Made by a program: the position numbers and the translations under genes. A DNA stretch of 64,000 nucleotides, taken from assembly GCA_026122225.1 (NCBI GenBank), contig JANEZZ010001494.1, positions 124,001-188,000 of the forward strand, read 5' to 3'. This stretch comes from Heloderma charlesbogerti. Lineage: Eukaryota; Chordata; Lepidosauria; Squamata; Helodermatidae. The notes below the pieces were generated by a model. The model saw nothing but the letters and a program-made list of their open reading frames with translations, was not told where the DNA came from and made no database searches. Positions 53,560 to 64,000 of this stretch are shown here, one piece after another. Numbering within the stretch: the stretch's first letter is position 1; every line of letters starts with the position of its first letter.

Positions 53560-54457
53560 GAGTGTTGTTGTTGTTTTGGAAGTTTGCATGAAAATTCATA
53601 CATGTTTTTGTATGTGCATTTCTCCTCATGTGCACATTTTTGTATGCAGTTTGATCTAATATACACATTTTTTACCAGCAATGTTCCTAATCTAATGCAT
53701 TTTTAACATTATTTCTCTTGACATACACGTTTTTGTGTGCCCCTTTCCTGAACATTTTTATATGCATTTTTATTGTTGTTATCATATTCCTCCATTGCAA
53801 AATTCAGAGACATGCATATTTTGAAGGATATCTGAATTTTGGTTCATCTATTAGTTTGAAGCTGCGAAACTAGGTGCAAAAACTGGATGAAGGCCCCTGC
53901 CCATCCCTGACCAATTTGAGCAACCTCCATCATGTCTTGCTTCTGTACATGCTCTCAGTGTATAAATCTCAAGCTGGTTTTAGCCTGTTGAACCCAGGGG
54001 GAGGGGAACAAACCTCCATTAGGATCACCTGCATATGGCAATCTTTTGCGAGGGAGTTGCTGACTCCAAACCAGATGTCGTGCCAAATTGCTCCTGCTCC
54101 TGTGCTCAGACTTCCCTCCCTTGAGCCTTGGAAGAGCCTCTGCTTTGTTCCACTACCCTCCAATCTCTTGTAGTGCAAATACAAGTACCCCCCGCCCTCC
54201 GCATTTTCATGCTTTAGCCTATGGGGCGAAATTTGTATTTTCAAGTGGGGAAAATGCACATTAAAGGAAAGCACTTAGAAAAAATATGCTTTTAATTTTT
54301 TTAAAGCACTTTCCCAGTCACAAATGTGTGTTTTCCCCAGTTGAAAAAAAGAAAAAATGGTGCTCACATTCAGGAATATGAACGAGGTGAAACGAGCTTC
54401 AGGGAAAAAACCAGAGAACCTCAAGATGCTTGAACACTGCGTGTTAGTCCATCCCTA
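53560..54457. other. AT-rich MITE-like segments
   Basis: Repeated TGTATGTGCATTTCT, ACATTTTTGTATGC and GAAAATGCACATT motifs. 54447-54457 ends CCATCCCTA, a TAGGGATG-group right end. The left terminus was not found. Confidence 0.35.
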
Positions 54458-56295
54458 AGTGACTGCTGTTTTCTTGCAGCATTTATCTTACTTCATGGCT
54501 CACTTTCTATCCCCCCAGAGACAGGGAAACAATCTAGAACAGAAATTATTCTCAAAGCATCCCCGCCTTGTTATCCATTTCAGCGTCTCCCACCAAGTCT
54601 TTTCATGCAGTCTCAAGCAACACCTTTCGATATGGTGGAATGACTTTCTTTCCCTCTTACTTCCTTTAAATTAAAACCTAATTACATAGCAATGCAAGGA
54701 TTGGGGGGTGGGGATGGGGGAGACTGAGGAGTCCCTGCAGTTCATATCCTTGCTCAACATTATTAGCCTTTTTGCTGGCCATCACTAGCTAATTAAAGCT
54801 TGTCAGTTTCATTTACTCAGGCAAAAAACTCCAACCACAGAAACCTTCTGCAGTCTTTTATGACTTGAACAAAACACGAGTTTGCTTACCTAGTGAGTTG
54901 GAGAGGTACATTTCATAGACTTGGCACTCAGCAATAAAGCATCAGATATGAAAGAATGAGGGTGAAGACAAACACAATATTTTTGCAGTGTTCACAGCTG
55001 GCTTTTCAGCTGCAGTGTGATCCCCAGATACACACACACACATATCAGTAAGTGGAACACTGTTTCAGCCATTTGGCTTGCCCCTTTTTGCTTGTTCATT
55101 CACATTGTCCTCACTTGCCATCATTCTCAGTTGCCCTCACTTGCCCACAGTTTAATCAGTATGAAACCCAATCTGATTGGCTACGTACATAGCATTCTTT
55201 GCACCCTTAAGGCAACCACTGCTTGCTCCTTGGATGGGATCACCTATAACTGTTCTGGCAAGAAATAGCAATGTGTGTGGGGGGTGGGGGAGAGTGATAA
55301 AGCAGCAGCCACCAAGTGGGGGGCGGGGTGGGGAAGGTGCCAGACAAGTTGAAGGGGGTAGAAAATATTCACACAAAATGTTGTTTTGCAGGAAAGGGGG
55401 ATTTCTCTGCCACTGAATTGCTAGTGTCTACCTGACAATCAAAACGAGAGACTATTTCTCGCAACCCTTGACAGAACTCTAACATTTGATCTGACATATG
55501 GACACTGCACATTTCAGTGGCAAGTATGCTTACAATGGTTATGTGGGTTCTTTTCAATTAAAGCCAGATGCACATGTTATGTTTCACTCCAGTTGCTCCC
55601 TCTTAACCTAGATGCAAAGGCAGCCAGAAAGCCATCAAGTAAACTAGGAATGTGTCTGGCTGAGGCTGGCTGGGGAGGATGCTCTTGTACGCTGCTCTAA
55701 GCTCCTGCTGCTCCTCAGAAGCAGTGAGATTCCTTGGAGACAAGAGGATGCAAGAGAGGGATGCGTCAGGCAAGAATCTCTGCCCCGGGCTACCTCACCT
55801 CTATTTACCTGGTTTGTGTGATCACTGTGTCAGAGTTTAAAAAACCAAAAGTGCTCCATTCCTCACTTCCCTGTGGTACAAGCCTCCTCCTGTTTCCCTT
55901 CGATGAACCTCAATTTAGCTCCTGACGCAGTGGGATTCTATGATCAGTTTCCCCCCCAATGTGCTGACAGCAGCTGTTGTGCTTTCTTCCATGCAAGAGT
56001 TTTCTGAATTGCCTTTCAGACAAAGATTCCATGGTTTCTTCACTGATTTCCCCCAGGGCTTCCCATCTGAGACTCCCTGGACACTTCCTGATCCTCTGCC
56101 TTCATATGTCTGCTTCCAGGTTTATCCCTAACTCTCTTGCAAGACCACCAATAAAAAGGCCAGATCCAGACATTCCTAGTATTGGGGACTAGGTTTCTGG
56201 TTCAGTTGGTGGAGAGATGCTTCCAAAGTTCTCTTCTTCCAACTCCCCCCATCCAATTTTGGAGTTCTGAAATACCTGGTTTTGTTTCCAAGGTG
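54458..56295. other. no gene seen
   Basis: Unique-looking DNA with no recognisable exon or repeat. G-rich patches at 54700 and 55280-55330. Confidence 0.4.
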
Positions 56296-56303
56296 GGATA
56301 TAA

Positions 56304-56852
56304 TAGGGATGTGTGAATCCACCCCCATCTGGGTTCTCTGGGTGCCCACCCAGCCCCTGCCCCCGCTCACCAGTCCCTGGACTGTGTTCGAGCCCCCCCT
56401 ACACTTAGCAAGCAGCCCACACTCCCCCCAGCAGCCTCATCGAGGTCCATGGTCAACATTTTTTGAAAAGTAAAATGCAATCGCAAAAATGTGCATATTT
56501 TTGTATGTGCAAACATGCGCATTTTTGGAAAATGCACATTTTTGTACATGTGCAAATATGCACATTCATTAAAAGGCATACTTTCACATACACAAATATG
56601 TGCCTTCACAAAAAAGTGCATTTTCACACATGCCCAAACATGTACATTTTTGTGAACGCCATTTTATTTTCCAAAAATTGGCAACTGCGCAGCTCGATGA
56701 GGCCACCAGGGTGAGTGTGGAACACTCGCCAAGCATGGGCAGGAGGTGAGTGGGGGCAGGGGCCCAGCAAGTGGGGCTTGGTGGGGTGTGTGTGTGGGGG
56801 GGGGGGGTTCTCCTGGATTCCCAGATGGAATCAGATGCCCACACCATCCCTA
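56304..56852. mobile_element. TAGGGATG-group MITE (CACCCAGCCCC type)
   Basis: TAGGGATGTGTGAATCC to CACACCATCCCTA. Flanks GGATATAA and GGTATAAA match if one base was lost. The interior has many AAATGTGCAT / ATGCACATTT units on both strands. Same family as 14026-14415. A G run lies at 56799-56808. Confidence 0.65.
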
Positions 56853-56899
56853 GGTATAAATAATGGGCTGGAGTCATAACACAAAGAATTATTTGTGTG

Positions 56900-57105
56900 T
56901 CTTAGCAGTAAAACGGATTCATAGATTGGGTTAGGAGCTGCTGGGATTTGAACCTGGAACCTTTGGGTGGGTGTGCAGCTGCCCCATGTGGTGAGTCAAT
57001 GAACTGCACATTGCAGCATCTGCCTAGAGCACGTAGTAATCCTCCCAGAGAACATTTGTCACTGGGCAGATTAGAAATGTACTAAATAAATAAATAATAG
57101 TATCT
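56900..57105 (+). mobile_element. tRNA-derived SINE fragment with LINE tail
   Basis: GCTGCTGGGATTTGAACCTGG is box B-like. The segment ends GGGCAGATTAGAAATGTACTAAATAAATAAAT. Confidence 0.45.
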
Positions 57106-57186
57106 TCAGGCCCCAAGCTAACCCCACCTACCTAGGCTGGCTATTGGATCCTCCTGGATAGGAATTCATATAAGAGGGCTTCTTGT

Positions 57187-58060
57187 TTCATCTTCATGTA
57201 TAACCTGATGGGATATGAGCTAGCGGTGACCAACCAAGAAAGAGCTCTTGGGGTTGTGGTGGACAGCTCGATGAAGATGACAACCCAGTGTGCAGCTGCT
57301 CTCAGAAAGGCACATTTCATGTTAGGCATAATTAGAAAAGGAATTGAGAATAAAACTGCCAATATCATACTGCCCTTATACAAATCTATGGTGACACCAC
57401 ACATAGAAATTGTGTACAGTTCTGGTCACCACATCTTTAAAAAAAAGACATTGTGGACCTGGAAAAAGTGCAGAAAGGGGCAACTAAAATGGTCAAGGGG
57501 CTGGAGCATCTTCCCCATGAGAGAAGGTTACAACAGCTAGGATTGTTTAGCTTGGAAAAAAGAGGGTAAGAGAAGACATGATAATAGAGGCTTACAAAAG
57601 TGTGCATGGTGTGGCGAATGTGGATAGGGAGGCATTTTTCTCCCTCTCTCATAATGCTAGAACCCAAGGCCACCCCATGAAGCTGATTGGTGGGAGATTC
57701 AGGACAAATCAAACGTAGGCCTTCTTCACACAACACATAGTTAAAATATGGAATTTGCTACCACAAGATGTAGAGATGGCCATCGATCTGGATGGCTTTA
57801 AAAGTGGGTCGGACAAATTCTTGGAGGAAAAGGCTACTAGTCCTGAAGGCTGTATGCTCCCTCCAGTATCAGAGGTAGTGTGCCTATGTACACCAGTTGC
57901 TGGGGAACATGGGTGGGAGGGTGCTGTTGCACTCATGTCCTGCTTGTGGATTTCCCGTGGGCAGCTGGATGGCCACTGTGTGTGTGACCATAATTTTGGA
58001 CTATATGGACCCTTGGTCTGATCCAGCATGGCTCCTCTGTTCTTATGTTCCAATTGAGCC
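57187..58060 (+). mobile_element. CR1/L2-type LINE, 3' third
   Basis: The frame at 57196 reads LMGYELAVTNQERALGVVVD, SSMKMTTQCAAALRKAHFM and IIRKGIENKTANIILPLYKS, then breaks. The later text CACATAGTTAAAATATGGAATTTG..GATGGCTTTAAAAGTGGG..CCTTGGTCTGATCCAGC matches 10870-11180. Same family as 9965-11195, different breaks. Dead. Confidence 0.8.
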
Positions 58061-59619
58061 TTGCTCAAGCATCAAGGTCTTCTTGGGTTCTGGCATGTTC
58101 CTGTACCCTTTGATCCTGATCTCTGGCTTGCTCCTCAATCCTGGTTCATACTTTTGTCTTGATTGGTTACCCCATTCAGTGCTACTCTTCTTCACCCATA
58201 CCTAACACATAAGCAGCAAATCTCAGATCCACAGTGGGTGATGAACTGGTGACCAGAACAATGGCAGGTAGAGATTTGGCCTGTTCACCACCAACCAGCT
58301 CTCCTTGAAAGAGGGAACTGCAGGGGTACTAGCCACAAAAGCCAAGGAAGACTTTTATGCCAATAAGCCAGAACAGGTCAAGTGGGATTCCCCATACCCT
58401 ATCAATAGCTTCCATAGCAGGCTTACTTGCTGGTCCATGCAACTAGCAGACTTGTGGTTGCTAGTTACTACAGCCCTCTTTTCCTTCAGTATCTGAAAAG
58501 CTAGATCTTGCATTTTTCTCCTAAGAAATAACAGGTTTTAATAAAACACCGTGTCATGTGCACATTGGATTGGTAGTGAAGATAGACTGGATTTATTCAC
58601 CTATTGCCCTCTAGCTGTGGGTGGATCTGCTCCTGGAAACAGGTGGCTATACAAACACACACACGCACACACACACAGTCTTTGTAGTGTGAGAAAATGG
58701 CTTTGAATGTTGTTTCAGATGCAATTAATTCTGGGAGAAGGGTGATTTCCTGATAGTGGCTTTGCCATAATTTCTCAATGATGGGGGGGGGGAGAGAGAC
58801 AGAGAGGGGGGAGGGGGGGAGAGAGAGAGACTAATCAGCCTGAACAATCTGTTCATTCGACTATCGTCACTCCAATTTCCCTAGTTGTGTCCAGAGGTTT
58901 GCATTCAAACAGTCTCTAGAAAAAATGTGAATTGTTAAAACAAACACTTGCCTTCATGTGAATCCATACATATAAACACCAAATCTCTCTCTCTTTTTCC
59001 TGGTCAACAAACCTGATCACAGAGTCTAGCCAGCACTGTCTGTACCAAGCCTCGTACAAGGAAAACACATTAAGCACTATTGAGACTGTTAATTATTTAC
59101 ATCAGAGGGAGAGACTGGGCGGGGGGGATCTGTTATTCCAGAGTGATAGACCAGAATGGCTGGATAACTGCTGGTGAATTATTCAGCCCTCAACCTCTCC
59201 CGCCCACTCAATTCCAACAGGAGCAGACCACCCAGCGCAGATTAATGAACCCATCTTACAGCAAAGCATCCATGCCCCTTCTTCTTTTCTAACAGTGCTA
59301 TGACCGGCCTTTACAAGCAGACCTTGCAGTCTAAAATAAGGAGACCAAGATTCCATGGCACATAACTCAGTCCCTGGAAGCCCGTACTCATAATACCAGA
59401 TGGCGATTGGTGGGTTACTGTTCTGCAGTGCAGAGAGGACTACATTCTGCACATGCTCAGCACTCCAAACAGAACCCAGCACACAGACTTTGGTGTACCT
59501 GAATCTAGGCCTGGAAATGGTGGAGGGATGGTCTCCTAGTATTTATACCAGGCCTGTCCAAGCCAGAGTTTTCATGTTACAGGGGTCAATGTTGCATGCT
59601 CCTAGTCCCTGCTATGCCT
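58061..59619. other. no gene seen
   Basis: Unique-looking, with a CA run (58654-58678) and a GA/G-rich simple repeat (58784-58833). Confidence 0.45.
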
Positions 59620-59787
59620 GACAAAGGCTCCCAGCCTCAGCCCAACATTTTCCTGGTTCAACCCCCAAAATCTCTGACAATGGCTCCCAGCCTCAGCCCA
59701 ACATTTTCCTGGTTCAACCCCCAAAATCTCTGACAATGGCTCCCAGCCTCAGCCCAATATTTTCCTGGTTCAACCCCCAACATCTCT
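59620..59787. repeat. 56-bp tandem repeat, three units
   Basis: Units start at 59620, 59676 and 59732 with exactly 56-bp spacing, each GACAA(a/t)GGCTCCCAGCC..ATCTCT, nearly identical. A partial GACAACTGCC follows. A 20-bp direct repeat (ATCTGTGCATTAGCATTC type) lies at about 59833-59872. Confidence 0.9.
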
Positions 59788-59873
59788 GACAACTGCCCTC
59801 TTCTTTGTTACCACTTCAAAAAAAAATGTTTCAGATCTGCGCATTAGCATTCAAATCTGTGCATTAGCATTCA

Positions 59874-60269
59874 AAACAATGCACAGGGCACTGATTGAGA
59901 AGAGGACTCTCCTCCCAAGTCTTTAGAAGACCTAGTGTCCAGTGGTGCAGGCTATGTCGATGCCAGGCACAAAGAAGGTCCTAGTCACTGAGAGTCTCTC
60001 TGACAATATGGAGCCCATCAGCCAGTAGCCCACTGGTCTAGAATCCCTACCAATCTCACCCCAAGGACGTTCCTATCTCTGCCCCTCACAATCTGAGGAC
60101 CAATAGAGTGCAAGACTCCAGGCCTGAGGGATTCTCTTTAAACATCTCCATGAGGGGGCAGAGGCCAGAATAGACAGCCAGGTCAAGGTAGCACATAGGG
60201 TATGAGGGAGGAGTGCAGAAGTTCAAGCCCTCCTGAGGTCCATATTCAGTCCTTGGGGTCCTAATTCAG
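59874..60269. other. no gene seen
   Basis: No feature recognised. Confidence 0.4.
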
Positions 60270-61325
60270 CTTGCCCCCTTTTCCCCAACCACTGATCATT
60301 TGGTAGTTTCCTGCCTTTCTTGCAGGTTTCTTTCCCCTATTCTAAGAGCTAGTTGAAACGCCTCTCCGAAGGCTTAGTTACTGACAGTAAGAGCTTTAAG
60401 CTAAAATATGCTACAATATGCAGGTACTGGGGGGTATGTTGCCACCACCCTCTTGGCCAAACTGACCACTGGATAGACCTGTGCACAGATGGCCTCTTGA
60501 AATTCTCCACCTTATTTGTTGGCAGAGAAATTTGGGACATAATTCCACCAAATTTCTCCAGGGAAAGGAGAAATTCCCAACAGTTTCTCCCAGCTAGGGC
60601 TCCACGTTGGCAGGGCTCATAGCACAGCTTCTTCCTTTTTTGGTAAGGGGTTTGGGGCAGGGGTTCATACTGCAGGAGCATCAACTGTCTTGGCAGGCTG
60701 GCCTCCAGTTTGCATCCACGGCAATGCAGGTGGGGGCAGTGTTGTGTCCAGCTCCCGGGGAGGAGGTGGAGTTAATGCTCTGCCAAAATCTGTCCTCTAG
60801 TTTCCTGAAGGTTTTCTCCCCCCATGAAAGAGGCTTCCCTTGTTCTGCCTCATTCAGGATGTTTCATAATTTATGTTTGTGGTGTTTCTGAGCTCACTTA
60901 ATCACAGCGAGCCTCCCAGGCTGCCTGCATGTCCTGATCTGAAACAGCCCTATGGGAGGAATTAGCGTATGGTGCCTTCTACTGGGTGAAGTGTAGGAAG
61001 CTGAGGAGGCTACAGGCAGCCAGAGAGATGACTGTACAATGAAAAACAGGACACTTGTGCTCACTCCTCATCACCTCCTAAGGTAAGCCCAAGAAACCCA
61101 AACCCAACCCATGAGAATTCTCCAAAGTTTCTTCACCACTGAATTTCTTTTCAAAAGTGATTTCTCTCCTATCAAATTGAATGAGAAGTGTCAGCGGACA
61201 AAAATAAATGGGAGAATTTTTGACACAGCACGACCACTGGAATGCAGCCCCCAACAGCTTCTCTGAGGTGGAATTCCAAAATGGAATGTGGGCCTTGGGC
61301 TGAAAAGAGTTTTAGCACCCCTGAT
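60270..61325 (+). mobile_element. hAT-like non-autonomous element, interrupted
   Basis: 60270-60472 matches 3070-3260 (CCCCAACCACTG, GAGCTTTAAGCTAAAATATGC). 61233-61325 continues as AATGCAGCCCCCAAC..GCACCCCTG, matching 3268-3342. The 760-bp element at 60473-61232 separates the two parts. Confidence 0.65.
60473..61232. mobile_element. 760-bp insertion with 8-bp target duplication
   Basis: Flanked by ACCACTGG at 60465-60472 and 61233-61240 inside a hAT-like element. Removal restores the GACCACTGGAATG of the relative at 3268. Ends (ATAGACCTGTGCACAG and TTTTGACACAGCACG) are only weakly complementary. No ORF with known domains. Confidence 0.65.
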
Positions 61326-61597
61326 ATAAGGGTTTGCTTGGCTTCTTATCTGAGTCCTCTTCAGACCTTCTCAGTCTATACATTAAACTTGTGGAGAAGG
61401 AGTAGTGCTGCACTGCTGGCCCAGCCCCCTTGATTTCCATATTGTCAGCATGATATCTCCCAACGGGATACTCCATGTGTACAGCTCTGTGTACTCCTTT
61501 GCATATATTGTGCCCGATGCGTGTCCACCGTGGTGGCCAGACCAGCAATTCAGTCCCACTCCCCCTTCTCCACACATTTAGTGCCTTAAAAACAACA

Positions 61598-61625
61598 GCA
61601 GCAATAACAACAACAACAACAACAA
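61598..61625. repeat. (CAA)n microsatellite
   Basis: CAACAACAAC run before the hairpin MITE. Confidence 0.9.
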
Positions 61626-61626
61626 T

Positions 61627-61740
61627 TCTTCCCCAACCTATTGCCTTCCAGATGTCCTGGACCTCCTAGCATCTCTGACCAATAACCATCCTGGCTGGGG
61701 GAACACTTGGAGGGCACCAGATTGCCTAGCTCTATTCTCA
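61627..61740. mobile_element. hairpin MITE, decayed
   Basis: CTTCCCCAACCTATTGCC..CCAGATGTCCTGGAC and GGCTGGGGGAACACTTGGAGGGCACCAG are the two ends of the class at 7204-7325. Confidence 0.55.
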
Positions 61741-61987
61741 GATCAAGTTGTCAACTTGGAACAAGTTGTCTGCTTGGAGCTGTCCGAGGGCTTGCCGGTC
61801 CAGATGGACCCAAGCAATAATTTGATTTAGGGCTGCTGTCTTTTTGACTGCCTATGGCTGTGTCTCCCCCCCCCCCAAACACACAGAGAGAGAGGGGGGG
61901 GCAACTTTCTTCTTGGTCCATGAGCCAGACAAGACAATGCCTGATGAGCATGTCTCAATTTATCTTAAACCCCACTAATAACAGTGC

Positions 61988-62329
61988 CCATATTATCAGG
62001 ACTTCTTCATCTATATGTCTATTAAAGTTCACCCTGAGCTTCTACCTGTCAGAGATGGTGAGGAATTATGCAGCTGTCTTCCTGCCCCGTTGTTTCAACC
62101 ATCACTTCACTTCTTCCCACCTCTTAAAGTCACAAGCACCCAACAACTCCTATGCCCGGTGTCCTTATATACATCTTCATCTGCCAGCAATTCCCTTCAA
62201 TGACTTGCATTAGCCAGAGAACAGTCCCTAGAGATATGGCTTGATGGACACAAATTGGATATTAGACATGAGAGCATACCCCCCCACACACACACACATC
62301 CTGTCACAGACTATATTAATCTCCTCAAA
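61988..62329. repeat. duplicated segment, copy 1
   Basis: From CCATATTATCAGGACTTC to TTAATCTCCTCAAA. More than 95 percent identical by eye to 62825-63159. Confidence 0.9.
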
Positions 62330-62824
62330 CACTCCACCTTTGACATTACAGCCAGTATACTTAAACAGGGAGAATTCAAAGGAAACTTGGAATAGGAGGT
62401 TAAACTGTGCCAGGGGAGGGATTTGTTCAGTTCACATTTTAATGCAAATTTACCTAATTTTGCACTTTCATACCAAGACACGATCCAAAACTCAGTTATC
62501 CTTCAAAATTCACTCTTCTCTGAATTTTGCAGTGGAATTCTCTAATCAAAAAATGCATTAACAATGTTTGTGTTAGGGGAATGTGCACACAAAAATGCAC
62601 ATATTAGTGAAAGTAGGATTAAATACATTTTATTAGGAAAATTGCTTGCAACTAATGTATATATTAGGCAAAATTATGTACAAAAATGTGCCTATAAGGA
62701 GCAGAACTGAACAGAAAAATGCATACAGATTTTCATGTCAACTTAAAAAAAAAAAAAAACCTTTGCATTCAGAATGAACCAATCTTAAGATTGAGGAAAA
62801 AAGGAGAAACTGAAACTGTCAGAT
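62330..62824. other. spacer between duplicates, AT-rich
   Basis: Contains ATGTGCACACAAAAATGC-type motifs and ends in GGAGAAACTGAAACTGTCAG (62802-62821). The last motif is repeated after copy 2 at about 63173-63192. Confidence 0.5.
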
Positions 62825-63159
62825 CCATATTATCAGGACTTCTTCATCCGTATGCCGATTAAAGTTCACCCTGAGCTTCTACCTGTCAGAGGTGGTGAGG
62901 AATTATGCAGCTGTCTTCCTGCCCTGTTGTTTCAACCATCACTTCACTTCTTCCCACCTCTTAAAGTCACAAGCACCCAACAACTCCTATGCCTGGTGTC
63001 CTTATATACATCTTCATCTGCCAGCAATTCCCTTCAATGACCTGCATTAGCCAGAGAACAGTCCCTAGAGATGTGGCTTGATGGACACAAATTGGACATT
63101 AGACATGAGGGCATACCGCACACACACATCCTGTCACAGACTATATTAATCTCCTCAAA
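62825..63159. repeat. duplicated segment, copy 2
   Basis: Second copy of 61988-62329, differing by a few substitutions and a shorter CA run. It is bracketed on both sides by GAAACTGAAACTGTCAG and followed by a CATCCCTA end at 63203. Confidence 0.9.
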
Positions 63160-63424
63160 AAGGGAGAAAAAAGGAGAAACTGAAACTGTCAGGTCCATCC
63201 CTAATTGCAAGCCCACATGGCACAACAGGGCAAGCTGGGCCAGGAGATCCAGCACCATAGGAAGCTCCAAGTGAGCATCTTACTCCAACAAGTCTGATAT
63301 ATGACAGAAGCTGTTCATGCCTCCAAAGATACACTGGCTCTCCCAGGTCCCACACCTCTCTTAAGGAGTAAAAAGCCTTCCTCTTCCTTTCAGACAATTC
63401 CCTTCTGACCCATTGCCTGTGCTA

Positions 63425-63715
63425 AGAACCTCAGAAGAGCCCTGCTGGATCAGACCAAGAGTCCATCTAGTCCTGCATTCCGTTCACACAGTGGCCAACC
63501 AGCTGCCCATGAGAAACCCACAGGCAGGACATGAGTGCAACAGCACCCTCCTGCCCATGTTCCCCGGCAACTGGTGTATAGAGGCTTACTGCCTTTGATA
63601 CTGGAGGCAGCATAGAGCCATCAGGACTAGTAGCCATTGACAGCCTTCTCTTCCAGGAATTTGTCTAGATTTAGACAAATCTAAAAATGTGTCCCCTTTT
63701 TAAAGCCATCCAAAG
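63425..63715 (-). mobile_element. CR1/L2-type LINE 3' end
   Basis: CTGCTGGATCAGACCAAGAG, CACAGTGGCCAACCAGCTG, CCTGCCCATGTTCCCCGGC and TTTTTAAAGCCATCC are the complement of 10915-11180. Confidence 0.75.
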
Positions 63716-64000
63716 TGGTGAACATCACCATTGCTGGTAGATGGACATGGAATGTGGGTCCCTTCATGGAGAGAAGTCCCTTCCTTGACAGGTTAAGGCT
63801 CTGTGGGTACAAACCCTGAAACGTCTGATTCAGGGGTCCCTGGATTAATGCCTCCCAATCCAACAGGCTCTGGCTCAGGCCTGGTCATGTTGCTGGGCTT
63901 TGGGTTGGTTTCCACCAACTCTGCCTCCAATCCTATTGGCATGATGGCTCTGACTCAAGGGTCCAGGCTGCAGCTTGGGATGGTGGTGGTGTGGAGTCCT
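63716..64000. other. no gene seen
   Basis: No recognised feature before the window edge. Confidence 0.4.

Overview
This window is repeat-dominated DNA from a vertebrate, most likely a squamate reptile. The grounds are several RTE/BovB LINE copies, CR1/L2-type LINE tails, squamate-style tRNA-derived SINEs, many CA/TG microsatellites, and no bacterial-style coding. I see no cellular protein-coding gene, rRNA, tRNA gene or CRISPR array. The only long real reading frames are decayed LINE ORF2 pieces, the best being BovB at 43171-46716 and 22758-24107. All family names are from memory of protein and repeat signatures; no search was run.

The outstanding content is a family of about 17 full, partial or chimeric 'palindrome-ladder' elements (LEs): 1257-2183, 11380-12270, 16323-17530, 17807-18468, 19384-20257, 20429-20901, 20902-22505, 24762-26428, 25570-26047, 29123-30081, 36378-37353, 38012-38507, 39563-40414, 41345-42239, 45557-46452, 50418-51090 and 52782-53547. 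Each begins with TAGGGATG (or a close variant) and ends with CATCCCTA. Eleven have an exact or near-exact 8-bp target duplication, which fits hAT-type transposition. The interior is a chain of short perfect or near-perfect palindromes (cores like CTACGTAAATATTTACGTAG, CAAATGGCGGC..GCCGCCATTTG, CAAATAGCG..CGCTATTTG) separated by A/T tracts, and the chain is itself symmetric at a larger scale. GC-rich flanks carry outward-facing splice-donor consensus (AGGTAAGT) at both ends. No LE encodes a transposase. LE orientation is given as + when the AGAGAATTCCGCC-type (or GGAGAATTTCTCC-type) end is on the left.

Smaller TAGGGATG...CATCCCTA elements of 370-550 bp share the termini and 8-bp duplications but have unrelated interiors (2620-2991, 8598-8993, 14026-14415, 26982-27353, 30398-30806, 37482-37906, 56304-56852). 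One external transposase could therefore have moved several internally unrelated families.

Nested insertions give a relative chronology. LEs sit inside BovB (45557-46452), another MITE (29123-30081) and a SINE (38012-38507). One LE (24762-26428) was itself hit by a BovB that in turn contains a partial LE. Between these are LINE/SINE fragments, an LTR-like stretch (47500-48540), tandem duplications (59620-59787, 61988-63203) and stretches of apparently unique DNA, some of which (28440-28590, 32150-32735) could be regulatory.
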